Of a stretch of 64,000 nucleotides of DNA, positions 19,539-26,688 are shown piece by piece (the first letter of the stretch is position 1; every line of letters begins with the position of its first letter). A program made the position numbers and the translations under genes. Source of the stretch: Acetobacteraceae bacterium (GTDB lineage Bacteria > Pseudomonadota > Alphaproteobacteria > Acetobacterales > Acetobacteraceae); assembly GCA_947475245.1 (NCBI GenBank), contig CANJLW010000004.1:1-64000 (forward strand), given 5' to 3'. Below the pieces are notes generated by a model, which saw only the letters and a list, made by a program, of their open reading frames with translations, searched no databases and was not told where the DNA came from.

Positions 19539-19562
19539 ACGCCCACCATTTAAGGCGGGCGT
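19539..19562 (-). terminator. Hairpin just after rpsO
   Basis: On the coding strand ACGCCCGCC pairs with GGTGGGCGT (nine pairs, one G-U) around a six-base AT-rich loop, 13 bases past the rpsO stop; TCGTTTATCC follows. It is placed as an rpsO terminator. Partial read-through into pnp, or processing of an rpsO-pnp transcript at this structure, is likely because that is how this locus works in other bacteria. Confidence 0.6.
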
Positions 19563-19575
19563 CCGGGTCTTCAGT

Positions 19576-19845
19576 CTATCGGCGCAGGTTCAGGCGAGCA
19601 ATCAATGCCTCATACCGGCTGCGATTCTTGCCTTTCAGATAGTCCAGCAACCGACGACGACGGCCGACAAGCATCAGCAGACCACGACGCGAATGGAAGT
19701 CCTTCGCGTGAATCTTCAGATGTTCGGTCAGGCTGAGGATACGGTCGGTGAGCAAAGCCACCTGTACTTCGGGGCTTCCGGTGTCGGTCTCGCCGGTCTT
19801 GTAGTTACCGATGATCTCGGTACGGCGTTCAGGCGTCTGCGACAT
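19576..19845 (-). CDS. rpsO: 30S ribosomal protein S15
   Basis: An 89-residue protein, the standard length. The family core is plain: [36 protein letters not shown] and [12 protein letters not shown]. It binds the central domain of 16S rRNA early in 30S assembly. The frame opens five codons earlier, but MSQTPERR is the usual N-terminus and was chosen. In most bacteria it lies immediately after truB; here 311 bases intervene, holding a truB relic. Confidence 0.97.
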   Translation of the reverse strand: MSQTPERRTEIIGNYKTGETDTGSPEVQVALLTDRILSLTEHLKIHAKDFHSRRGLLMLVGRRRRLLDYLKGKNRSRYEALIARLNLRR

Positions 19846-19892
19846 CGAATGGGTCTCCATTCAAAGGGTTAAGGAAACACGTGGGGATCGAG

Positions 19893-20149
19893 GGATCCTA
19901 TCGGGCGCGCGCGGACTGTGTTCCAGCCGACGAAGCCCAATCACGCGGCCCCCCGCCATGACGGGATTCCGATCCAAGGGTCGGGACAGGCCGATGGCCC
20001 GTCCGCGGCGATTGGTCGGCGGCCTTTTGCGCGGTCAGGGCCAGAGCCGGGATGTCGGCCAGCACGGTCATGACCGAACAGGAAAGGTCCGGGGAAGCCG
20101 GCGCGGTATCGTCCGCCCCGCGCGGTTTGTCCAGCGGAATCGAATCTCC
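19893..20149 (-). pseudogene. Decayed second copy of the truB 3' end
   Basis: Directly after the truB stop codon the same strand encodes DSIPLDKPRGADD, a diverged stretch, then VLADIPALALT, in one frame. In another frame it continues MAGGRVIGLRRLEHSP and APDRI. The intact truB ends with DSIPLDKLRGADD...LADIPALALT...MSGGRIIGLCRLEEG and KPERIL. About two-thirds of residues match over the first 45 codons, then a frameshift and loss of about 35 bases separate the two blocks. There is no start or domain left, so this is a relic. It is the only content of the unusually long gap between truB and rpsO. Confidence 0.8.
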
Positions 20150-20156
20150 GTTCGGC

Positions 20157-21083
20157 TCACAGAATCCGTTCGGGCTTCAACAACCCTTCTTCCAGGCGGC
20201 AAAGCCCGATAATCCGCCCCCCCGACATGGCGCGCGCCAGCCCACCCGCCGGATTGGCATCCGCCGGAATCCGCCCCATCAGGGCGACGAGGCTGATCGG
20301 CTGCCCATGCCGCAATTCCCCAGCTTCGGACTCCGTAAGGGCCAGCGCCGGAATATCGGCCAGCGCCATCAACACCGGGCGCAACAGATCGGCGGAGGCC
20401 GGTTCGGCGTCGTCCGCCCCGCGCAGCTTGTCCAACGGGATCGAATCCGCTTCCAGGAACGGGCCGACGCGCAAACGGCGCAGGACCGTAATATGCCCCA
20501 GCGTGCCGCAGGCCGCGGCCAGATCGCGCGCCAGGCTGCGCATGTAGACGCCCTTGCCGGAAGCGACCTCGAACACCGCCGTATCGGCGTCCGTCCGTTC
20601 GACCAGTTCGAAACGGTCCACCCGCGCCGGACGCGGCTCCAACACCGGTGCCCGGCCTTCGCGCGCCATGTCGTAGGCGCGCTCTCCGGCGACCTTGATC
20701 GCCGAGTAAATCGGCGGCACCTGCATGATGTCGCCGCGAAACGCCGGCAACGCGGCGACAATCTGTTCGTCGGTCGGGCGCACGTCGCTGGTCGCGATCG
20801 TCTGGCCGTCGGCGTCGTCGGTATCCCGCTGATCGCCGAAGCGCAGGGTGAAACGATACAGCTTCGTGCCGTCCATCACATAGGGCACGGTCTTGGTCGC
20901 CGCCCCGAACGCAATCGGCAACACCCCGGTCGCCAAGGGGTCGAGCGTGCCGCCGTGCCCCGCCTTCTGCGCGTCGAAAATGCGACGGACCCGGTTCACC
21001 ACATCGGTGCTGGTCAGGTTGGGCGGCTTGTCGATGATCAGCCAGCCGTCGAGCGGACGGCCGCGGGGTTTACGGCGAGACAT
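20157..21083 (-). CDS. truB: tRNA pseudouridine(55) synthase
   Basis: A 308-residue TruB. The catalytic Asp is in GHGGTLDPLATGVLP; GWLIIDKP precedes it, and GKGVYMRSLARDLA and TKTVPYV are typical. It makes pseudouridine 55 in the T-loop of most tRNAs. The start was set at MSRRKPRGRPLDGW because similarity begins there; the open frame extends 51 codons further without homology. rbfA, its usual upstream neighbour, is missing; a serine hydrolase gene is there instead. Immediately downstream is a decayed duplicate of its own 3' end. Confidence 0.96.
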   Translation of the reverse strand: MSRRKPRGRPLDGWLIIDKPPNLTSTDVVNRVRRIFDAQKAGHGGTLDPLATGVLPIAFGAATKTVPYVMDGTKLYRFTLRFGDQRDTDDADGQTIATSDVRPTDEQIVAALPAFRGDIMQVPPIYSAIKVAGERAYDMAREGRAPVLEPRPARVDRFELVERTDADTAVFEVASGKGVYMRSLARDLAAACGTLGHITVLRRLRVGPFLEADSIPLDKLRGADDAEPASADLLRPVLMALADIPALALTESEAGELRHGQPISLVALMGRIPADANPAGGLARAMSGGRIIGLCRLEEGLLKPERIL

Positions 21084-21201
21084 GGGGGCGGGGTTCCGAG
21101 GAAAGGCGGGCGGCGTACGGGGTGGGGGGGACGATGTCAATCGAAACCCGACTCGCCCACCCGGATTGGCCCCTTCGGCCCGCCCATTCGGGCGCAGCGC
21201 G

Positions 21202-22371
21202 TCAGAGGCTCGCGTAAACCGCCTTTTCAAACGCATCCAACAGATCGAGAACCGCGCCGTCGCCGAACGGCAGGACCTGCGTCATCAGCACGCCCGCCAC
21301 TTTCCGCCTGGGATCGAGCCAGTAATACGTGTTGTTGATCCCCGCCCAGGCCAGGCTGCCGGCCGAACGCCCACCCGGCACGTCCTGCGTGTTGATCAGG
21401 AAGCTCAGCCCCCATTTCTTGTCCATGCCGGGGAAAAGCTCCACGTCGTTGGACATGCGCGGGTTAAAGGTTTTCATCGGCAGCACGTTCAGCGCGCCCA
21501 TGTGATTGTCCGCCATCAACGCCACGGTTTCCGGCTTCAAAACTCGCGCGCCGTTCCAGGTTCCGCCATGCATCAGCGCCTGCAGGAAGATCAGATAATC
21601 CCGCGCGGTGGAGAACAGACCGCCGCCGCCGGCGAAGAATTCGGGATTTTCCGCCGGCGGCGGAGCATCGATCGGCGTCAGCGCGCCGTGTTCGTCGCGC
21701 GCATGCACCCGCGCAAGGCGCGGTAGCCAGTCCGGCCACAACACAAAGCCGGTGTCGGTCATGCCCAGCGGTTGGAACAAATGCGTCCGCAGATAGGTTT
21801 CCAGATCGAGGCCGCTGGCGACTTCGACCATCCGACCGGCCATATCAATATTGATGCCGTACTCCCAGCGCTCTCCGGGATCGAACCCCAGCGGCGCGCT
21901 CAGCGCGGCCAGCTTGCCGGTGCGCGCCGCCGGCAGCCCGGTCTGCGCCGCATAGCGGTTCATGTTCGCGTTCCAGGTGTCGTAAACGAACCCCGCCGTA
22001 TGGGTCAGCAACCGCCGCAGCGTCACCGTGCCCCGCGCCGGGCGCAGGATCGGCTGCCCCGCATCGTCGAACCCGTCCAGCACAAGCGGGTCCCGCAGGA
22101 ACGGCAACACATCCCCCGCCGGCCGATCGAGATCGAGCTTGCCTTGCTCTACCAGTTGCATGCACGCCGCGCCGGTGATCGCCTTGGTCATGGAGGCGAT
22201 GCGAAACACCGTATCCTTGGTCATGCGCTGCGGCGCGTCATTGCTTCTGCGCCCAAACGAGTCCTCGTAGATCGACCCACCGGCATCGGCCGCCGCCGCA
22301 ACCATGCCCGGAATGTCCCCGGCGGAAATCGCGTCGGCGAAAACACGATCGATCAAGGCCTTGTTCGGCAT
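21202..22371 (-). CDS. Serine hydrolase, class C beta-lactamase/EstB-type esterase family
   Basis: A 389-residue penicillin-binding-protein-like hydrolase. The nucleophile motif is SMTK (Ser60-Lys63) in FRIASMTKAITG, and Tyr171 in WEYGINIDM matches the tyrosine of the second motif. GRSAGSLAWAGINNTYYWLDP is the third-box region, with the Trp-Ala-Gly form common in EstB-like esterases rather than the KTG of true beta-lactamases. No signal peptide is seen, so a cytoplasmic esterase acting on small esters or lactones is more likely than resistance. It sits upstream of truB on the same strand but with a 118-base gap. Confidence 0.85.
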   Translation of the reverse strand: MPNKALIDRVFADAISAGDIPGMVAAAADAGGSIYEDSFGRRSNDAPQRMTKDTVFRIASMTKAITGAACMQLVEQGKLDLDRPAGDVLPFLRDPLVLDGFDDAGQPILRPARGTVTLRRLLTHTAGFVYDTWNANMNRYAAQTGLPAARTGKLAALSAPLGFDPGERWEYGINIDMAGRMVEVASGLDLETYLRTHLFQPLGMTDTGFVLWPDWLPRLARVHARDEHGALTPIDAPPPAENPEFFAGGGGLFSTARDYLIFLQALMHGGTWNGARVLKPETVALMADNHMGALNVLPMKTFNPRMSNDVELFPGMDKKWGLSFLINTQDVPGGRSAGSLAWAGINNTYYWLDPRRKVAGVLMTQVLPFGDGAVLDLLDAFEKAVYASL

Positions 22372-22606
22372 AAAGAATTCTCCCCACGTACCCGACTTCA
22401 GTATGCGACCTTTCGCCCGGGTTGCAAACCGCCGCCCTCGGCGCGGCGCGCGATGGGACGAAACGCCCGAACACGGCCGTTTTCCCGCCTTGGCCGCCCG
22501 CCGCGACGGCCGCGTCCCGCCGAAATTTGTCGGAATTCTTTACATTTGTTTGGAATTGAACCGATGTCGGTTTGCTATCTGCTTCATTTGAAAAAACAAA
22601 ATATAA

Positions 22607-22622
22607 CGGCACAATTTTTGCT
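22607..22622 (+). promoter_or_regulatory. Sigma-54 promoter of the PEP-CTERM gene
   Basis: CGGCACAATTTTTGCT matches the sigma-54 consensus TGGCAC-N5-TTGCW at all but the first base, with GG (22608-22609) and GC (22620-22621) exactly twelve apart. Transcription would begin near 22633, leaving a 23-base leader that contains AGGGGAGAG at about 22641, just before the ATG at 22656. The region is markedly AT-rich against its surroundings. Sigma-54 promoters need an enhancer-binding activator, which is not in the window. Confidence 0.7.
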
Positions 22623-22655
22623 TTTATCGCGGCAATGACTAGGGGAGAGCAAACC

Positions 22656-23195
22656 ATGCAACACCTTCGCGCGATCGCCGCCACACTCTGTCTTGGCCTG
22701 TACGCAACCCTGCCGGCCAATGCCGCGACCATCACCCGTCAGTTCGACTTCAACTACGCGAGTTTCAGCGGCGGCGCGCCCACGGACCCCGTGTCCGGCA
22801 GCGTTACCGTCGTTTGGGACAACAGCGTCGGTGGCGTCAATCAAACCACGGGCATCACGCTCAACAGTCTGAACATTCCCTTCGGTTTCACAATCGGCTT
22901 CGATTACCAGCTCATGACCGACACCATGCTGATCGGCGGCTACGGCGTCGGCAACGATGTCGACAGCAAAATCGCCGGCACCGACGACTTCTTCCTCAGC
23001 ATCCTCAACGCCTCCACGACGGCGGTCGGAGACGAATTTTCCTACACCTCCGTCCTGACGGATGCCCATCACACCGCAGCATCGGGATCGGTCGTCACGG
23101 TCGACTCCATCCCCGAGCCCGCTTCGCTTTCCCTCCTCGGCATTGGGCTCGCCGGCGCGGCCCTGGCGCGTCGCCGGTACCGCGGCATCGCCTGA
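22656..23195 (+). CDS. PEP-CTERM sorting-domain protein, secreted
   Basis: A 179-residue exported protein. A signal peptide (MQHLRAIAATLCLGLYATLPANA) is followed by a beta-rich domain of about 125 residues with Asn, Gly and Thr and no Cys, then a PEP-CTERM tail: IPEPASLSLLGIGLAGAALARRR. That tail (Pro-Glu-Pro, hydrophobic helix, Arg cluster) is recognised and cut by an exosortase, releasing or anchoring the protein at the outer surface or in extracellular polymer. The exosortase is elsewhere. An upstream in-frame ATG at 22572 was rejected because it precedes the sigma-54 promoter and the signal peptide. Function unknown. Confidence 0.85.
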   Translation: MQHLRAIAATLCLGLYATLPANAATITRQFDFNYASFSGGAPTDPVSGSVTVVWDNSVGGVNQTTGITLNSLNIPFGFTIGFDYQLMTDTMLIGGYGVGNDVDSKIAGTDDFFLSILNASTTAVGDEFSYTSVLTDAHHTAASGSVVTVDSIPEPASLSLLGIGLAGAALARRRYRGIA

Positions 23196-23236
23196 TCGCG
23201 CCGTTTGACTCAGACCAACGCACGCCGAGCGCCGCA

Positions 23237-23581
23237 ATGACCTCACCGGCCCACGATATCGTATCCGGCGCCCTGGTCTTCACCGGGGAACGCTCCCGTC
23301 TCGGCTACCGCCTGAACCGGATGGCCATGTCGCTGACCCAACCGGCCAACCGCGCCGCCTTCCAGGCGGACGAGGCCGCGTATATGCGCGCCATGGGCCT
23401 CGACGACGTCGAAATCGACCGCGTGCTGCGCCGCGACTGGAAAGCCATGCTCGACAACGGCGGCAGCATCTATCTGCTGCTCAAGATCGCGGGCTCGGTC
23501 GGCCATACCCTGCAACAGGTCGGCGCCCATACCGGCGGCATCACGCCGGAGGCACTGGCCGAACGAAACAAAAAGGCCTGA
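23237..23581 (+). CDS. ligA: Extradiol ring-cleavage dioxygenase, LigA-type small subunit
   Basis: A 114-residue all-helical protein like the alpha subunit of protocatechuate 4,5-dioxygenase. LVFTGERSRLGYRLNRMAMSL, NRAAFQADEAAYM and the closing DWKAMLDNGGSIYLLLKI align with that family. This subunit covers the active site of the catalytic LigB. It precedes the ligB-type gene by three bases, so they are translated together. The exact phenolic substrate (protocatechuate, gallate or a relative) cannot be read from sequence. No obvious ribosome binding site precedes the ATG. Confidence 0.85.
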   Translation: MTSPAHDIVSGALVFTGERSRLGYRLNRMAMSLTQPANRAAFQADEAAYMRAMGLDDVEIDRVLRRDWKAMLDNGGSIYLLLKIAGSVGHTLQQVGAHTGGITPEALAERNKKA

Positions 23582-23584
23582 GAC

Positions 23585-24436
23585 ATGGCGCAGATCGTCG
23601 GCGGCATCGGCAGTTCCCACGCCCCCTCCATCGGTTCGGCCTGGGATAAGGGCCTGTTGCAAGACCCGCTCTGGCGGCCGGTCTTCGACGGCTATGCCGC
23701 TGCCCGTGCCTGGCTCGCCGAACAAAAGCCCGACCTGTTCGTCATCGTCTATAACGACCACGCGAACCGCTTCTTCTTCGATGCCTACCCCACCTTCGCC
23801 CTGGGTGTCGGAGACCTGCACGCCCAGGCCGACGAGGGCTACGGCAAGCGCGACCTGCCCGACCTGAAAGGCGATCCCGACTTCGCCTGGCACATCGCCC
23901 GATCGCTGGTCGAGGATGAGTTCGACCCGACGATCTGCCAGGAGATGACCCTCGATCACGGCGTGCTGTCATTCCTGCCGGCGCTCGCCGATCTGGCGGT
24001 CCCCGTCATTCCGCTGGCCGTCAACGTCATCCAGCACCCGATCCCCACCGCGCGCCGCCTCTATCGCCTCGGCCTTGCGCTGCGACGCGCGATCCAGACC
24101 GGTCCCGCCGATCGCCGCGTCGTCGTCATGGGCACCGGCGGGCTGTCGCACCAGTTGCACGGCACCCAGGTCGGCCGCTTCAACGCCGCCTGGGACAACG
24201 AATTCCTCGATCTTCTCGAATCGGACCCGGAACGCCTCGCCGCCCTGCCGCATCGCGACTGGATGGAACGCGGCGGCACCGAAGGCGTGGAGATGATCAT
24301 GTGGCTGGCCATGCGCGGCGCCATGGGGCCAAACCCCACGCGCGCGTTTCGCAACTACCAGGTGCCCATGACCACCGGCTATGGCCTGCTGGCGCTGAAC
24401 CCCGATCAGGTCGCCGTCCAGCCGCCATCCACCTGA
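23585..24436 (+). CDS. ligB: Extradiol ring-cleavage dioxygenase, LigB-type catalytic subunit
   Basis: A 283-residue class III extradiol dioxygenase. Iron ligands are His12 (SSHAPS), His59 (YNDHANR) and a Glu in GTEGVEM (Glu233 or Glu236); the acid-base His189 lies in TGGLSHQLHG. It uses Fe(II) and O2 to open a catechol ring beside the two hydroxyls, 4,5-type. Paired with the small subunit three bases upstream. Downstream oxidation, hydration and aldolase genes of the protocatechuate 4,5 pathway are not adjacent; instead an SDR, a VOC protein, a racemase-like protein and a transaminase follow. Its end overlaps the convergent SDR gene by 31 bases. Confidence 0.88.
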   Translation: MAQIVGGIGSSHAPSIGSAWDKGLLQDPLWRPVFDGYAAARAWLAEQKPDLFVIVYNDHANRFFFDAYPTFALGVGDLHAQADEGYGKRDLPDLKGDPDFAWHIARSLVEDEFDPTICQEMTLDHGVLSFLPALADLAVPVIPLAVNVIQHPIPTARRLYRLGLALRRAIQTGPADRRVVVMGTGGLSHQLHGTQVGRFNAAWDNEFLDLLESDPERLAALPHRDWMERGGTEGVEMIMWLAMRGAMGPNPTRAFRNYQVPMTTGYGLLALNPDQVAVQPPST

Positions 24437-25173
24437 TACGCGGCACCGCTGACATAGCTGGCGCGATCCGAGCACAGCCAGACCACCATCTCGGCGATCT
24501 CCGCGGGCTCCCCGAACCGCCCAAGCGGCGTCCGCGCGACGATCTCGTCGGCCCTGGCCTCCCGCGTCGGCGCGGTCATGCGCGTGACAATGAAGCCAGG
24601 ACACACCGCATTCACCCGAATACCGTCCGCCGCGTATTCCAACGCCGCCGTCTTGGTCAGGCCGATCACGCCGTGCTTCGCCGCGACATAGCCCGTCGCG
24701 CGCTTCAGCCCGATCAACCCGGCGATCGAGGCGGTGTTGACGATCGCGCCCCCGCCCTGCGCCTGCATGCGAACCAACTCGTGCTTCATGCACAGCCAGA
24801 CGCCCTTCAGGTTGACCTCGATCATCCGATCGAACGACTCTTCCGACCATTCGGCGGTGAACAATCCGGTCGCGCCAACCTGATGCGGCGCGATACCGGC
24901 GTTGTTGAACGCGCAATCCAGCCGGCCGTATGCCGCCACCGCGCCGTCGACCATCGCCGCCACATCCGCCGATTTGGTCACGTCGCCCGACAGCGACAGC
25001 GCCTGACCGCCGGCGGCATTGACCAACGCCACCGTCTCCCGCGCCGCCTCCGCCTCAAAATCCGCCACCGCCACGCGCGCGCCCTCTCGCGCGAAAGCCA
25101 GTGCCGCCGCACGCCCGATGCCGTTGCCGCCGCCCGTCACCAGCGCCGTCTTGCCGTCCAGAATGCCGGTCAT
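24406..25173 (-). CDS. SDR family NAD(P)-dependent oxidoreductase
   Basis: A classical short-chain dehydrogenase of 255 residues. The cofactor motif is TGGGNGIGRAAA, followed by NNAG, NTASIAG (catalytic Ser) and YVAAK (Tyr and Lys). It oxidises or reduces an alcohol/carbonyl pair with NAD(P). The start MTGILDGKTAL was preferred over an upstream frame lacking homology. It lies opposite to the ring-cleavage genes and overlaps ligB tail to tail by 31 bases, so it is divergent from the following VOC gene. A role in the same aromatic pathway is only suggested by position. Confidence 0.9.
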   Translation of the reverse strand: MTGILDGKTALVTGGGNGIGRAAALAFAREGARVAVADFEAEAARETVALVNAAGGQALSLSGDVTKSADVAAMVDGAVAAYGRLDCAFNNAGIAPHQVGATGLFTAEWSEESFDRMIEVNLKGVWLCMKHELVRMQAQGGGAIVNTASIAGLIGLKRATGYVAAKHGVIGLTKTAALEYAADGIRVNAVCPGFIVTRMTAPTREARADEIVARTPLGRFGEPAEIAEMVVWLCSDRASYVSGAAYQVDGGWTAT

Positions 25174-25265
25174 GTCGTTCCCCCATTTGCGTTCGCCGCG
25201 ATTGCGGGCAGAGTACTCACCCTGGCAGCCGCAACCAAGACAGGACAAGAAAAGGAGCGTCCCCC

Positions 25266-25838
25266 ATGACCACCGCCACAGGACCGGTCGCGCCGTCCGG
25301 CTTGAACCATCTCGTCATCAACGTGCGCGATCTCGCCGAAACCCACCGCTTCTGGACCGACATGCTCGGCTTTCGCCAGGTCGGGGAGTTTCGCCCGACC
25401 GCCAATGCCGGCCCGCCGCGCCGCATGCAGTTCTATAGCGCCGATCACGGCAACGGGCGGCTGAACCACCACGATATCGCGTTCATGGAAGTGCCCGGCC
25501 TGCCCGCCCCCGCCGCCGACGGCACCCTGGTCAGCGCCATCGGCCACATCGCCATCGCCCTGCCCGACCGCGACGCCTGGCTGCGCCAACTGGCTTTCTT
25601 GCAGGCCAGCGGGGTGAAATTCGAACGCCGCGTCGAACACGGCATGACCCACAGCCTCTATATCCGCGACCCCAACGGCTACACCGTCGAACTGCTGTAC
25701 GAACTGCCCCGCGAAGTCTGGGAAGGCGACATCCAGGGCGCGCTCAACCACTACATCGCCCTGCCGACCGAAGGCCCGGCGGCGCTGGAAGATCGCGGCG
25801 AGGGCTTCCCGATCTTCGCCAAAGCCGAAACCGTCTGA
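25266..25838 (+). CDS. VOC family protein, catechol-2,3-dioxygenase-like
   Basis: A 190-residue vicinal-oxygen-chelate protein. LNHLVINVRDLAETHRFWTDMLGF begins the first module; the second contains IGHIAIALPDRDAWL and YIRDPNGYTVELLYE, whose Glu is the usual metal ligand, with His in LNHL and IGHI as further ligands. It could be a ring-cleavage dioxygenase or an isomerase acting on a cleavage product. It has an AAAGGAG ribosome site and is followed 22 bases later by the racemase-like gene, forming a two-gene unit beside ligAB. Confidence 0.8.
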   Translation: MTTATGPVAPSGLNHLVINVRDLAETHRFWTDMLGFRQVGEFRPTANAGPPRRMQFYSADHGNGRLNHHDIAFMEVPGLPAPAADGTLVSAIGHIAIALPDRDAWLRQLAFLQASGVKFERRVEHGMTHSLYIRDPNGYTVELLYELPREVWEGDIQGALNHYIALPTEGPAALEDRGEGFPIFAKAETV

Positions 25839-25860
25839 ACCCAACGCGGAGGCCAAGCGC

Positions 25861-26679
25861 ATGAAGATCTGGTACCAAAGCATGACCCGCATCACCGAAT
25901 GGGGCGGCTACCCGAAAATCCTGCGCGGCATCCTCGATCGGGTGAAAGACCCCGATACCGAAATCCATGTCGCCGGCATCACCGAAATCGGCGGTGTCGG
26001 TGACCAGTTTCGCTATCTGGAATACCTGGAAACCGGCGAGGTCCTGAAAAACGTCCAGCGCGCGGTGCGCGAGGGCTACGACGCCTTCATGGTCGGCAAC
26101 ATCGCCGATCCCGGCCTGCGCGAAGCCCGCGAAATCGCCAATATCCCCGTGCTCGGCCTGTGCGAAACCGCCATGCACGTCGCCTGCATGATGGGCGCGA
26201 ACTTCTCGTTCGTAACCATCAACGAGAAATTCACCCCGCGCGTCGTCGAAAATGTCCATCGCGCCGGGCTGACCAGCCGCTTCGTCGGCGCCAACCGCAT
26301 GGCCATCGACCGCCTGACCGACCTCGGCCCCGCCTTCGATCCCGGTCCGACGCAAGACGCCGTCGTCGCCCAGTTCAACGCCGCCGCGCGCAAAAGCGCC
26401 GATGCCGGCGCCGAAGTCGTCATCGCCGCCGGCGGTGTCGTCATGGCGCTGCTCGCCCATGCCGGCATCCACGAAACACCCGACGGCGTGCCCATCCTGA
26501 ACGGCATCACCAACCTGGTGAAGATGACGGAGGCCGCGGTGAAGATGGACCGCATCATGGGCGGACGCTTCGTGTCGAAGAAATGCGCCTATGCCCCGCC
26601 GCCGCCCGATCAGATCGAGACGTTCCGCAAGCATTACGGCCAGGACATCTACCCGACCGTTTCGCCACCCACCAAATAA
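25861..26679 (+). CDS. Asp/Glu/hydantoin racemase-like protein lacking both catalytic Cys
   Basis: A 272-residue member of the Asp/Glu/hydantoin racemase superfamily. The two active-site motifs are recognisable but altered: VGNIADPGL has Asn80 where the first Cys belongs, and VVIAAGGVVM has Ala190 where the second belongs. It therefore cannot racemise by the two-cysteine mechanism. The rest of the fold, including LGLCETAMHVACMMG and the C-terminal AAVKMDRIMGG, is conserved. It may be a lyase, isomerase or binding protein in the nearby ring-cleavage pathway. It is co-directional with the VOC gene and converges on the aminotransferase gene. Confidence 0.75.
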   Translation: MKIWYQSMTRITEWGGYPKILRGILDRVKDPDTEIHVAGITEIGGVGDQFRYLEYLETGEVLKNVQRAVREGYDAFMVGNIADPGLREAREIANIPVLGLCETAMHVACMMGANFSFVTINEKFTPRVVENVHRAGLTSRFVGANRMAIDRLTDLGPAFDPGPTQDAVVAQFNAAARKSADAGAEVVIAAGGVVMALLAHAGIHETPDGVPILNGITNLVKMTEAAVKMDRIMGGRFVSKKCAYAPPPPDQIETFRKHYGQDIYPTVSPPTK

Positions 26680-26688
26680 GCGGCGCGC

